This document shows positions 1-8,575 of a stretch of DNA of 64,000 nucleotides, in pieces. The translations under genes and the position numbers were made by a program. The notes under the pieces were generated by a model, which saw only the letters and a list, made by a program, of their open reading frames with translations, was not told the DNA's origin and made no database searches. Origin of the DNA: Chryseolinea serpens. Its GTDB lineage: Bacteria > Bacteroidota > Bacteroidia > Cytophagales > Cyclobacteriaceae. The stretch is taken from contig NZ_FQWQ01000002.1 of the NCBI RefSeq assembly GCF_900129725.1, positions 1,240,001 to 1,304,000 of the forward strand. Direction: 5' to 3'. Every line of letters starts with the position of its first letter. Within the stretch, counting starts at the first letter, position 1.

Positions 1-1952
1 TTTTTGAACACGGCTTCGATCTTGGGCATGGCCTGGCTGATGCTGACATTCGGATCGATCTTCATCACGAACCAGCCGTGCCAGCCCTGCACAAAATAAA
101 TGGTGGGTCGCACCGGTTCGAAAGGTGATTCCATGACCATGTCTTTGATCACACCCAATATTCTGTAGTCGCGGTCCACACTATACGCATCATTTTTCCA
201 GTGCATGATCTGGTTTACCGGATTTTTTATATTCATGTATTTGACCGCCGCCTCGTTCAGCACAAATCCGCTGGAGTCGGATGCGTACTCCTCGGAAAAA
301 TCGCGGCCGTCGACGAATTGCCATCCTACGGCACGGCCGAAAGTATGCGAGACGGAGAGTGTGGCGAAGTTTGCATCAAGAGCCGGGTCCTTGCCTTGCC
401 AGTCGAAACCGCCGTTGCCCGACCATGATTCCGTTAGCTGTCCACCGGACTCGGCGAATTCTTTCACCACGCCAGTTTTCAACAACTCGTTTCGAAGCGC
501 CTGGGCCTGGCTGAAGAATTCATCGGTTTTGCGTTGCACCATCACCAATCCCTCACGGTCGTAGCCGGTCGGGCGGTCTTTAGCATACATCACCTGTTGA
601 TAAATAATGATCGTTCCAATGATGAGCGACACCGAGACCGCAAACTGCATTACCACCAATACTTTGCGGGGCAATGAGGCCAGTTTGCCCATCCGGAAAG
701 TGCCCTTCAGCGCACGGATGGCATTGAAAGACGAAAGATAAAGGGCTGGATAACTTCCGGCCAACACGCCCGTGACGACGCAAAAGCAAATACAGCTCAC
801 CCAAAACCAAAGGTTTGTCCAGGGCATTTGCATTTCTTTTGACGTGAGGTCGTTGAACCCTGGCAGTGCCACCGCGATCGCCACGAGACTCAGCAGGAAA
901 GCGAGGCCCACCACCAGGAACGACTCGCAATAGAACTGCCAGATCAGTTGGCTCCGGATGGACCCAATGGATTTTCGTATGCCCACTTCTTTGGCTCGTT
1001 TTTCGGAGCGCGCCGTGCTCAGGTTCATAAAATTGATGCAGGCCAACAGCAGCACAAAGCCCCCGATCATGCCGATGATGCGCACCGACTGGATGGGCCC
1101 GTTCTCGAGTATACCCTGCTTGAAGCTGGAGTACAAATGCCAGTCAGACATAGGATGGATCATGATCGCTGGGCTGTACGCCAATTCGGGTTGCATGGCC
1201 GGAATGTTGCGGATGGCGGTGATCTCGGCTTCACGAATACTCTCATTTACCTGGGCCAGCGTCGTGTTCGGAGCGATCTCCGCATAGATGAACAGAAAAT
1301 GGTTTGCCCAGCTCTGCTCCTTCATCCACGGGTTGTTGATCTCGTTGAGCGCCCAGGGCATCACCACTTTCAGAAAATTAAATTGCGTGTTGTACGGAAG
1401 GTCCTCATAAACCCCCGTGACTTTCACATCGATCTTACTGTTGACCTGGATGATCTTGTTCAAGGCGTTATCGGTTTCTCCAAACAAGGCTTTTGCCGTG
1501 GAGGCTGATAATAAAATCGAATGCGGATCCTGGAGTCCCGAGCGCGTGCCCGCCAGCATGTGCAACGTCAGCATGTCGGGCATCCCCTCCCCGGTATAGG
1601 CGCCACTTTGCGAGATGATCTTTTCTCCAAAAGACAAAACATAGTCGCCGCCCCAGAAAGGGACGATGTGTTTGAAATTACTGCTGTAGTGGGTCTTTAG
1701 CTGTTCGATCAGCGGGTGTGGAAGATGGCGTTGGCCTCCGTAGCTTTTGCCCTCATAGACGCCGCCTTTCATGATCTGTACGATGCGGGGGTAGTTGTCG
1801 TGATAGGTATTGAACGACAACTCGTCGAACACCCACAGCCCGATGAGCATCGCCACCGTCATCCCCGCGGCCAGGCCCCCGATGTTGATGGCGGAATATC
1901 CTTTGTTCTTCCGGAGGTTGCGCAGGGCAACGGCGAGGTAATTTCTGATCAT
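1..1952 (-). CDS. ABC transporter permease, FtsX/MacB-like (3' end cut by window edge)
   Basis: The reading frame is open from an ATG at 1952 down to position 1, giving about 650 codons; the last ~150 residues of a usual ~800-residue protein lie outside. The start region (MIRNYLAVALRNLRKNKG) is typical of this family: a short cytoplasmic amphipathic stretch, a first membrane segment, a large periplasmic MacB-type core domain, then the FtsX membrane block containing ACINFMNLSTARSEKRAKEV and a second core domain. Family members export macrolides, lipoproteins or peptides or act in signalling, but no ATP-binding partner is nearby, so the substrate is unknown. It is the third gene after the PadR gene at 4783-5118 and follows the permease at 2113-4767 after a ~160-bp gap, probably in the same operon. 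Confidence 0.9.
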   Translation of the reverse strand, partial: MIRNYLAVALRNLRKNKGYSAINIGGLAAGMTVAMLIGLWVFDELSFNTYHDNYPRIVQIMKGGVYEGKSYGGQRHLPHPLIEQLKTHYSSNFKHIVPFWGGDYVLSFGEKIISQSGAYTGEGMPDMLTLHMLAGTRSGLQDPHSILLSASTAKALFGETDNALNKIIQVNSKIDVKVTGVYEDLPYNTQFNFLKVVMPWALNEINNPWMKEQSWANHFLFIYAEIAPNTTLAQVNESIREAEITAIRNIPAMQPELAYSPAIMIHPMSDWHLYSSFKQGILENGPIQSVRIIGMIGGFVLLLACINFMNLSTARSEKRAKEVGIRKSIGSIRSQLIWQFYCESFLVVGLAFLLSLVAIAVALPGFNDLTSKEMQMPWTNLWFWVSCICFCVVTGVLAGSYPALYLSSFNAIRALKGTFRMGKLASLPRKVLVVMQFAVSVSLIIGTIIIYQQVMYAKDRPTGYDREGLVMVQRKTDEFFSQAQALRNELLKTGVVKEFAESGGQLTESWSGNGGFDWQGKDPALDANFATLSVSHTFGRAVGWQFVDGRDFSEEYASDSSGFVLNEAAVKYMNIKNPVNQIMHWKNDAYSVDRDYRILGVIKDMVMESPFEPVRPTIYFVQGWHGWFVMKIDPNVSISQAMPKIEAVFK

Positions 1953-2112
1953 GGCATTTACAGTTTACGTTTTAAAACACGACGTACCCTACCCGGCATA
2001 CCAATCCTATGCCATGCCTGAAATGCAGCCTGATATACCTTAAAAACGATTGCGTGGCGGGGATCGTGTTCGCATATAATCAAGCGCTGTGCGAAAACGA
2101 TCATGGTCCAAC

Positions 2113-4767
2113 CTATTCCGACCGCAAGCTCGCCGCGGGGTTGGCCAGGCCGGCGCGGATGGCCTGGTAGCTGATGGTGATCAACGCGATCACTACCGCC
2201 ATCACCCCGCCCAATGCAAAGACATCCCAGCTCAACTCCGTTTTATAAGAAAAGTCCTGCAGCCATTTGTCCATCATATACCACGCCACCGGCGCCGCGA
2301 TGACGATCGAGATGAGGACCAGCTTAACGAAATTGAAGGTGAGCAACCGGAATATATTTTCCATCGAAGCCCCCAAGACCAACCGGATGCTGATCTCCTT
2401 TCCGCGCTGCTCGATCATAAACGCCGAGAGCGCAAACAATCCCAGGCAAGCGACGATGATGGCCAGCACGGCAAATGTAGTGAAGATGTGGCCCATGCGT
2501 TGTACATCATCATACATGCGATTGAACCTTTCGTCGAGAAATGAATAGCGGATGGCTTGATGGGGGACGACGCGCTTCCAAATCGTTTCGATAGAGGCAA
2601 GGGTTGTGGTCACGTCTTTTGCATTCAGCTTCACGGAGACGATCTTGGGGCTGGTTCCCAACTTTAACACCAGCGGACTTATATCCGAACGGAAGCTGTC
2701 GAAATTGAAATCCTCCACCACGCCGATGATGGTATAGACTTGCCAATTCATCATGCGCTTTCCGACCGGGTCGGTCAGGCCAAGTTCCTTGGCCATTTTT
2801 TGATTGATGATGACCGCCGAAGAATCCGAGGCCATGTCGCGGGAAAAGTCACGGCCGGCGGCCAGTCTTAAGCCCATGGTCTTCACATAGTCGTGATCCA
2901 CTTGCCAGAACTGGCCACCGATCGATTTGTCGATCGTGTTTCTGCCTTCCAGCCAAAATCCGTTGCCGTTCCGCTTTGTACCGTTGATAGGAAGGTAATC
3001 GCTAACGCTGACACTTTTCACATCCGCTAATTGCAAGAGTTCATCCTTTAAGGTTTTCAATTTATCGCCCAACGTGTTGGTGCCCTGGAGGAGCAACACT
3101 TGTTCCTTATCGAAGCCGGCATCCTTCGTCAGTATGTAATGCACTTGCCGGTAAATAACAAACGTAGAAATGATGAGGATGATGGACGTCGTAAATTGAA
3201 AGACGACCAACACACTGCGTGTCGTGGCATTCTTGCTGCCCCGGCTGACATTGCCCTTCAACACCTGGATAGGTTTGAACGACGACAGATAGAAGGATGG
3301 ATACAATCCTGCCAGCAGACCGATCAACACGCACGAACCGAGCATGACCGGCGCCAACCACCACTCGTTCCACGGAAAGGAGAGCGACTTAGACGCCAGC
3401 ACATTAAAATAAGGCAGGAACAACCACGCCAGGAGCAATCCCAATGTGAACGAAAGAAAACTGAACAGCAGCGATTCGATCAGAAACTGGTTAATGATGT
3501 TGCTGCGGAAAGACCCTACGGTTTTGCGAAGCCCTACCTCTTTGGCGCGGTTGGCCGACTTGGCGGTGGACAGGTTGATAAAATTGATGCAGGCAATGAT
3601 CAAGATGAAAGCGGCGACCACGCCGAACAACCACACGAAACGTATGTCGCCATGCGATGGCACGGGATCTTCAATCCCTGCATTGCGCAGATGGACGTTG
3701 GCGATGGGTTGCAATTCATACTGCATATCTTTGGCCATTTGTTTTGCGTTGGAGCGACCTTGTTCTATCCATAGGGGTAGCAAATATTTCTCGGTGACCC
3801 GGAGGAGTTTCTTTTCCAGTTGTTTCACGTCCGTGCCGGGGCGCAACAACAAGTACGTGGGATAGTTGCTGGCACCCCAATAATTTGATTCACCTTGCCA
3901 AAACTCGCGTTCTTTCATGGTGATGATAAAATGAAAATCAAATTGCGAATTGGCCGGAAAATCCTCGATGACACCACCGATCTTATAAGGTTGTTTTGCA
4001 TCGTCGTTTACCACCATTAACTGGCCCACCGGATTTTCTCCCGGAAAATATTTGTCGGCTTTGCTTTTGGTGATGACCATGCTGTTGGGTTGGTCTAGAC
4101 AGTGCGCGAGATTGCCGTACACCATAGGCACTTTCAGGATTTCCAGGAATTCCTGATCGGCAAACACAAATCCCTCCTCATAGGTATTGTCCATCCCGTT
4201 GTCGGGTCGGATTTGGTTGCTCCCTGCGCCGAAAAGTTCTACGGGATTATACCGGCCGGCCTTCTCGATCTCCGGATAGTCAGTCTTGACCGCAGCGGCA
4301 AAAGGCGCTTCCATCCAAACACCTCGCTCGGTCTCACCATGATCCGTATACACTTCCACGACCCGGTAGATCCGATTGCCGTCGGCATAGAACTGATCGT
4401 AGCTCAACTCGTCGCGGATGAACAAGGCGATGAGCAAACACGCTGCAATACCAAGTGCAAAACCACCGATCTTCACAAAGGAGTACATCTTTTGTTTGGC
4501 GAGATTGCGCCATCCGATCTTGAAATAATTTCTAAACATAGCGTAGTGATTTGATGATGATGTCGATTTACGGATGGCAAACGGCCGTAGATACTGTAGC
4601 ACCTGGTACCAATATTGCAGCTTCGCACGCGCAGGCGTCGTCTTCCGAAGCATGGACAGGAATTTCTCGTCAAGGTCCCCCTGCACTTCTTCCGCCAGGT
4701 CGTGACGAAGAAAAGTCAAAAGGAAACGCCGGGCGAGGCGGGGCGGTGTATGTTTTTTATTCTCCAT
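2113..4767 (-). CDS. ABC transporter permease with N-terminal permease-prefix domain
   Basis: This is an 884-residue membrane protein. Residues 1-70 form a soluble helical prefix (PPRLARRFLLTFLRHDLAEE, then QGDLDEKF) seen in Bacteroidota permeases that sit beside PadR regulators. The canonical FtsX start (MFRNYFKIGWRN) is at about residue 77, followed by a membrane segment near 95-117, a periplasmic MacB-like core, an FtsX block with ACINFINLSTAKSANRAKEVGLRKTVG, a second core domain and a C-terminal FtsX block (KEISIRLVLGAS). The start at 4767 lies 15 bp after the PadR stop, so the two genes are co-transcribed. No ATPase gene is adjacent. The prefix may mediate regulation or contact with PadR; that is speculation. 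Confidence 0.92.
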   Translation of the reverse strand: MENKKHTPPRLARRFLLTFLRHDLAEEVQGDLDEKFLSMLRKTTPARAKLQYWYQVLQYLRPFAIRKSTSSSNHYAMFRNYFKIGWRNLAKQKMYSFVKIGGFALGIAACLLIALFIRDELSYDQFYADGNRIYRVVEVYTDHGETERGVWMEAPFAAAVKTDYPEIEKAGRYNPVELFGAGSNQIRPDNGMDNTYEEGFVFADQEFLEILKVPMVYGNLAHCLDQPNSMVITKSKADKYFPGENPVGQLMVVNDDAKQPYKIGGVIEDFPANSQFDFHFIITMKEREFWQGESNYWGASNYPTYLLLRPGTDVKQLEKKLLRVTEKYLLPLWIEQGRSNAKQMAKDMQYELQPIANVHLRNAGIEDPVPSHGDIRFVWLFGVVAAFILIIACINFINLSTAKSANRAKEVGLRKTVGSFRSNIINQFLIESLLFSFLSFTLGLLLAWLFLPYFNVLASKSLSFPWNEWWLAPVMLGSCVLIGLLAGLYPSFYLSSFKPIQVLKGNVSRGSKNATTRSVLVVFQFTTSIILIISTFVIYRQVHYILTKDAGFDKEQVLLLQGTNTLGDKLKTLKDELLQLADVKSVSVSDYLPINGTKRNGNGFWLEGRNTIDKSIGGQFWQVDHDYVKTMGLRLAAGRDFSRDMASDSSAVIINQKMAKELGLTDPVGKRMMNWQVYTIIGVVEDFNFDSFRSDISPLVLKLGTSPKIVSVKLNAKDVTTTLASIETIWKRVVPHQAIRYSFLDERFNRMYDDVQRMGHIFTTFAVLAIIVACLGLFALSAFMIEQRGKEISIRLVLGASMENIFRLLTFNFVKLVLISIVIAAPVAWYMMDKWLQDFSYKTELSWDVFALGGVMAVVIALITISYQAIRAGLANPAASLRSE

Positions 4768-4782
4768 GTATGCGAAAGACCA

Positions 4783-5118
4783 TCATGAGAGCTTGCTTGT
4801 TGCAAACCCGGGAAACTGTTTCCACAACGCTATCCGGAAATCGCGTGCTGCGCTAAGCGTCTTGCGTCCGTAGGCGGTGATCGTGTAGATGCGTTTTCGC
4901 CGCCCGCCTCTTTCCGCCGTGGATTCTCCCATCTGCGAGGTCAGGAATCCTTTCTCCTCCAAGCGCGTCAGCGTCGAATGCACAGCACCGATCGACACCG
5001 GTCGCCCGGCTTGTGACTCAAATTCCTCGGCAATGTTGAACGCATAGGCCTCCTCTCCCAGAATGCCTACCAACAGCAGGATAACCTCTTCAAATTCTCC
5101 CAATCGTGTCTCTATCAT
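4783..5118 (-). CDS. PadR family transcriptional regulator
   Basis: A 111-residue winged-helix protein. It shows the PadR pattern: LGEFEEVILLLVGILGEEAYAF at the start, a recognition region around GAVHSTLTRLEEKGFL (residues 44-59) and the wing with ERGGRRKRIYTIT (69-81). PadR proteins usually repress neighbouring efflux or stress genes and release DNA on binding a small ligand. It is first in an apparent operon with the two downstream permeases (15 bp to the next start), and a 13-bp imperfect inverted repeat lies just upstream. A second PadR (59591-59920) has the same beginning (LGEFEE, then LLLVG or LLMVG) and the same gene order downstream. Confidence 0.93.
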   Translation of the reverse strand: MIETRLGEFEEVILLLVGILGEEAYAFNIAEEFESQAGRPVSIGAVHSTLTRLEEKGFLTSQMGESTAERGGRRKRIYTITAYGRKTLSAARDFRIALWKQFPGFATSKLS

Positions 5119-5128
5119 CTTTTATGTT

Positions 5129-5181
5129 ACTAGATTGTAGAGGAAATATAGCCATTTTTTCAATTTGTTCTACATTTTAGT
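5129..5181 (-). promoter_or_regulatory. Candidate PadR operator (imperfect inverted repeat)
   Basis: The arms ACTAGATTGTAGA (5129-5141) and TCTACATTTTAGT (5169-5181) are reverse complements at 10 of 13 positions, with a 27-bp spacer. The element starts 11 bp upstream of the PadR start codon, where an autorepressor would be expected to bind. The symmetry is seen directly; the operator role is inferred. Confidence 0.35.
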
Positions 5182-5272
5182 ATAAAATCATCCAAAAAAA
5201 TGCTTTCCAAAAAAGGAAAACAGATTCAGAACACCTTAAATACCAATCCCCTTTAAAAAGGATACAAAAAAA

Positions 5273-5848
5273 TTATTTTTTCTTTTTTACCCCCCCTTTG
5301 GGTTTCCCCCCTGATGCCCGACCCCTGCCCCCCATTTTCTGAATTCCGGCTCCCGGCTCCTGGCTTCTGGCTCCTAACTCAGCCTTCTTATACCGCTCAT
5401 AATACCCCTCCTCTTCCAACGCCGCCTCCGCATCCTCCACCGCTTTCAGCAGGCTGCTTCCATTATTATAGACTTGTTTTGATGCCAAGCGCATAACATG
5501 CCAAAGCGGCTCCAACTCCTCTACCATGTCCAGGGCTTTTTGTGTGAGGTGAAGCATGCGCTTTCTCCCATCGTCTTTGCCCGGCACGGATTTGACAAGC
5601 TTCTTTTTTTCCATCTCTTTGACCAGTGCGATCACGGAGGGGTGGGTATAGCCAATCTCATTGGCCAGTTCCAGTACGCTGAGGGGCGATCGTTTCGACA
5701 GGACATACAATACGGGGAACCACTTGGATTCAAAGTCGATGCCGTGCTCGTTGTAGATGCGGGTCACGTCTTTGCGCATACCTTCGCTGAGGCGCATCAG
5801 GCGCGTGGACAAGGCGAGTTCGCCGAGTTCGTTGATGAGGTTGCTCAT
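5273..5848 (-). CDS. MarR family transcriptional regulator with repeat-derived C-terminal tail
   Basis: I chose the start at 5848 (MSNLINELGELALSTRLM) because it overlaps the upstream GNAT stop in an ATGA; the frame is open further up to 5914, but that region is acetyltransferase coding sequence. The protein has 191 residues. The winged helix is visible: LSVLELANEIGYTHPSVIALVKEMEKKKLV as the HTH and DGRKRMLHLT as the wing. MarR proteins are ligand-responsive repressors of efflux and stress genes. The last ~33 residues (from about ELGARSQEPGAG to the poly-lysine end) are outside the usual fold and are largely encoded by a 7-bp tandem repeat at 5337-5378, then by a Gly/Lys-rich low-complexity end. 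Confidence 0.88.
   Translation of the reverse strand: MSNLINELGELALSTRLMRLSEGMRKDVTRIYNEHGIDFESKWFPVLYVLSKRSPLSVLELANEIGYTHPSVIALVKEMEKKKLVKSVPGKDDGRKRMLHLTQKALDMVEELEPLWHVMRLASKQVYNNGSSLLKAVEDAEAALEEEGYYERYKKAELGARSQEPGAGIQKMGGRGRASGGKPKGGVKKKK
5337..5378 (-). repeat. Heptanucleotide tandem repeat (6 units) inside the MarR gene
   Basis: Six consecutive 7-bp units on the plus strand: TTCTGAA, TTCCGGC, TCCCGGC, TCCTGGC, TTCTGGC, TCCTAAC. Read on the minus strand they fit the NYCAGNA-type consensus seen at 8434-8510, 35989-36023 and 61952-61975, with some CAG positions drifted to CGG or TAG. Because 7 is not a multiple of 3, each unit gained or lost would shift the reading frame of the MarR C terminus. 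Confidence 0.8.
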
Positions 5849-6405
5849 GGCGTCAGTTCGTTGGGATGTGGCGGGCCCTCCAGGGTCAACTGCATGAACA
5901 CAAGGTCCAGCCACCGTCCAAATTTATAGGCTACCTGGCGGATGTGGCCCGCAGGTTCGAAGCCGAGCTGTTCGTGCAGGTGAATGCTGACGGCGTTCTC
6001 TCCATCGATGCCGGCCACCAGCAAGTGGATCTCTTTTTGTTTGGCGATGGCGATGAGCGCTTCCAGCAATTGGCGCGCGATGCCGCGTTTTCTGAAATCG
6101 GGATGGACGTAAACGGAATGTTCTACGGTGTATTTATAAGCGGGCCGCGTTCTGAATTCGCCATAGGAAGCGAAGCCCGCCACCCGGCCGTTCACTTCGG
6201 CAATGAGCACGGGGATGTCATTTTTCACTTTGTCGTCGTACCAGGCCTGGCGCATGTCGAGCGTGTTGGGCTCGTAGTAGTACACGGCGGTGGTGTTGAT
6301 GATGGCGTCATTGAAAATGTCCAGCATGCTTTGCACGTCGGCCTGGGTGGCGGGACGGAGGAGAAATTCGGGTGAGGATGGCATATGTTCTTTCGGGATA
6401 TTCAA
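5845..6405 (-). CDS. GNAT family N-acetyltransferase (phosphinothricin acetyltransferase-like)
   Basis: A 186-residue protein. Residues 13-170 match the GNAT fold: LRPATQADVQSMLDIFNDAI, the acceptor-side YYYEPNTLDMRQAWYDDK, and the acetyl-CoA loop in HPDFRKRGIARQLLEALI followed by GIDGENAVSIHLHEQLGFEPAGHIRQVAYKFGRWLD. This arrangement is typical of the Pat/Bar/YncA group, which acetylates small amines such as phosphinothricin, methionine sulfone or amino acids; the real substrate cannot be told. A second ATG eight codons in (MPSSPEF) is an alternative start. The stop overlaps the MarR start by 4 bp, so the pair is translationally coupled and the MarR protein probably controls it. Confidence 0.9.
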   Translation of the reverse strand: MNIPKEHMPSSPEFLLRPATQADVQSMLDIFNDAIINTTAVYYYEPNTLDMRQAWYDDKVKNDIPVLIAEVNGRVAGFASYGEFRTRPAYKYTVEHSVYVHPDFRKRGIARQLLEALIAIAKQKEIHLLVAGIDGENAVSIHLHEQLGFEPAGHIRQVAYKFGRWLDLVFMQLTLEGPPHPNELTP

Positions 6406-6528
6406 ATTAGGTAGTTGACTACATAAATATACTTTTCAGCCATTTTACGCGCAACGCTTTTTTTATTTTTTTGATGATGTCAAAAGGAAAAGCCGGTCGG
6501 CCGCAGCATCCGCTGCGCCGCCATTGTA

Positions 6529-6558
6529 TTTGTAAATCGTCTGGAGATGCTTAATTTG
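6529..6558 (+). promoter_or_regulatory. Candidate Bacteroidota-type promoter for the M20 peptidase gene
   Basis: TTTG at 6529-6532 and TTAATTTG at 6551-6558 are 18 bp apart. The second box differs from the Bacteroidota -7 consensus TAnnTTTG at one position. A transcript starting about 7 bp downstream would leave a leader of some 25 nt before the ATG at 6590. Confidence 0.35.
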
Positions 6559-6589
6559 GACACCATTGATCATACTACCCCTAACCGCC

Positions 6590-7945
6590 ATGCCGACCAT
6601 CGCTCACCCCAAATCAACTTCGTTATCGTTTGTTCTTCTCCGCACAGCCGGATTTTTCATTTTCTTTCTTGGTGTGGTCGTGACCGCGCAAGCCCAGCTC
6701 TCCAAAACCGAAAAGAAACTCGCCGCCTACGTGGATGCACACCAGGGCGAAGCGTTGAAGCTCCTGGAAGAGGTGGTGAACATCAACAGCGGCACCATGA
6801 ATTTTGACGGCGTGCGCAAAGTGGGGCAGGTCTTTCGCACCAAGCTGGACGCCCTCGGATTCAAAACCCAATGGGTTGACGGCACCCCCTTCAATCGCGC
6901 CGGCCACCTGGTGGCCCGCCACTCCGGTAAAGGAAAAACTATCCTGCTCATTGGCCACCTCGATACGGTATTTGAATTGTCGAGCCCGTTTCAAAAATAT
7001 ACCGTAGAGAATGATTCGGTGGTGCATGGCCCCGGCGTAGGCGATATGAAGGGCGGCGATGTGGTGATCATCCAAACCCTGCAAGCCCTGAACGATGCGG
7101 GGCTTTTGAAAGACATGAACATCCTGGTGGTGATGACCGGCGACGAAGAGATGAGCGGCGACCCGCTGTCGAAATCCAAGTACGATCTCATCGAGGCCGC
7201 CAAGGAAGCCGACATCGCCATCGGCTTCGAAGATGGCGACGGCCTTACGGAGACCGCCAACATTTCGCGCCGCAGCGCTTCGGGCTGGATCCTGAAGGTG
7301 ACGGGCGTTCCTTCGCATTCTTCGCAGATCTTCACAGACAAAATCGGCGCCGGCGCCATTTATGAGGCCAGCCGCATCCTCAACAGTTTTTATAACGACC
7401 TCTCCAAAGAACCCGACCTCACGTTCAACCCCGGCGTGATCCTGGGCGGCTCGACCGTGGAACACAACGGCGACAAGAACGGTGGTTCCGCTTTTGGCAA
7501 GGAAAACATCGTTGCCAAGGACGTCATCGTCACGGGCGACATCCGCGCCATCTCCCCGGAACAACTCAGCAAGGCGCAGGAAATTATGAAGGGCATCGTT
7601 GCACATCACCTTCCCCAAACACAAGCCGAGATCACCTTCGACGAAGGCTATCCGCCCCTCGCCCCTTCACCCGGCAATTATGAACTGCTAAAATATTTCG
7701 ACCAGGTGAGCAAAGACCTGGGCTATGGGCCCGTCACCGCCAACAAACCCCGCGATGCCGGAGCAGCCGACATCTCGTTCACTTCGGGCTATGTCGACAT
7801 GGCGATCGATGGGCTTGGGTTGGGCAGTGCCGGCGGACACACCATCCACGAGATCGCCGACCCCCGCACCGTGGCCATGCAAAGCAAGCGCACGGCCGTC
7901 CTCCTCTACCGGCTCACCCAGCAGAAGGCCCTTCCAAAACGGTAG
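6590..7945 (+). CDS. M20 family metallopeptidase (glutamate carboxypeptidase-like), exported
   Basis: A 451-residue protein using the ATG at 6590 (MPTIAHPKS); the frame extends to 6566, but the residues from 6590 on give the better signal peptide (hydrophobic FFIFFLGVVVTAQAQ). The M20 zinc ligands are visible in order: GHLDTV, GVGDMKGGD, TGDEEMSGD (catalytic EE), FEDGDG and the C-terminal GGHTIHE. The SHSSQIF region is the dimerisation/lid segment. It probably removes C-terminal residues from peptides or hydrolyses acyl-amino acids in the periplasm. It is divergent from the GNAT gene and not obviously in an operon with 8052-8435. Confidence 0.93.
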   Translation: MPTIAHPKSTSLSFVLLRTAGFFIFFLGVVVTAQAQLSKTEKKLAAYVDAHQGEALKLLEEVVNINSGTMNFDGVRKVGQVFRTKLDALGFKTQWVDGTPFNRAGHLVARHSGKGKTILLIGHLDTVFELSSPFQKYTVENDSVVHGPGVGDMKGGDVVIIQTLQALNDAGLLKDMNILVVMTGDEEMSGDPLSKSKYDLIEAAKEADIAIGFEDGDGLTETANISRRSASGWILKVTGVPSHSSQIFTDKIGAGAIYEASRILNSFYNDLSKEPDLTFNPGVILGGSTVEHNGDKNGGSAFGKENIVAKDVIVTGDIRAISPEQLSKAQEIMKGIVAHHLPQTQAEITFDEGYPPLAPSPGNYELLKYFDQVSKDLGYGPVTANKPRDAGAADISFTSGYVDMAIDGLGLGSAGGHTIHEIADPRTVAMQSKRTAVLLYRLTQQKALPKR

Positions 7946-8051
7946 GTCATCCTCATGTTTCTTTTTTACTACTCGGTTTAGCGGGGACACTTATTGCGGG
8001 GAAGCCGCGAAAAGTCCCTAACCAATCGGCGAGTTTGTTGTTAGAGGGTCT

Positions 8052-8435
8052 ATGACTATCCAACTCCAAATCGTTTGGCTCTTTGTGCTGGCCATCCCCA
8101 TTGCCTGCGTGGCATGGACCGTTACCCACGAAGAAGTGTTCCGTGAACCCCGGGAATATTGCCTCCGGAGAAGCCAGGAGGGGCGCTCGCTCGGGGAAAG
8201 AAAATTCTTTTACCTGTTCACCTGCGAATACTGTTTCAGTCATTACGTCACCGTCGCTTTTCTGTTTCTCACCGACTACACGCTGCTGCTCCAGGACTGG
8301 CGTGGGTATTTGTTGGCCGGATTCTCGTTGGTTTGGGTGGCGAACATCTATATGAGTCTCTTCGGATTGATCCGCATGGATCTCAAGCGGGAACGGACAG
8401 AGATTCAGGTGTTGGAGGAGAAAGTGGAGAAATAG
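8052..8435 (+). CDS. Conserved membrane protein with a CEYC motif, function unknown
   Basis: A 127-residue protein. A first membrane segment lies near residues 5-23 (IVWLFVLAIPIACVAWTV), followed by a charged loop (HEEVFREPREYCLRRSQE), then YLFTCEYCFSHYVTVAFLFL, a second hydrophobic stretch near 80-104 and a charged tail. The closely spaced cysteines (CEYC) followed by SHY resemble the DUF1360 group of small membrane proteins, but I am not certain of that match. It is alone on this strand between two peptidases. A heptanucleotide repeat begins immediately at its stop codon. Confidence 0.7.
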   Translation: MTIQLQIVWLFVLAIPIACVAWTVTHEEVFREPREYCLRRSQEGRSLGERKFFYLFTCEYCFSHYVTVAFLFLTDYTLLLQDWRGYLLAGFSLVWVANIYMSLFGLIRMDLKRERTEIQVLEEKVEK

Positions 8436-8510
8436 CGGGAGTCAGGAGCCAGAATCCAGGAGCCAGAATGCAGGAGTCAGAATCCAAGAGTCAGAATGCA
8501 GGAGTCAGGT
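8434..8510 (+). repeat. Heptanucleotide tandem repeat, 10-11 units
   Basis: Ten clear 7-bp units run from 8441 to 8510: GTCAGGA, GCCAGAA, TCCAGGA, GCCAGAA, TGCAGGA, GTCAGAA, TCCAAGA, GTCAGAA, TGCAGGA, GTCAGGT; AGCGGGA at 8434 may be a decayed eleventh. The consensus is NYCAGRA on the plus strand. The array begins at the stop codon of the 127-residue gene and ends 66 bp before the prolyl oligopeptidase start. It belongs to the same family as the repeats at 5337, 35989 and 61952. Confidence 0.9.
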
Positions 8511-8575
8511 AAAATTATATCTCCTATTGGCGTCTTTGTTGTTTGCTTTTAAATTTCGGGAAACACCTGGCCCTT

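Noticed and set aside
5337-5378. CRISPR or restriction-linked repeat at the heptamer arrays
   Set aside because: Units are 7 bp with no unique spacers and no cas genes; they are simple tandem repeats.
5849-5914. 22-residue N-terminal extension of the MarR protein
   Set aside because: It lies in the coding region of the GNAT gene and the ATGA overlap at 5845-5848 marks a better start.
6623-7624. 333-codon minus-strand frame inside the M20 peptidase gene
   Set aside because: Although long, it is the antisense of a gene with full M20 motifs and shows the His/Val/Asp-rich shadow composition.
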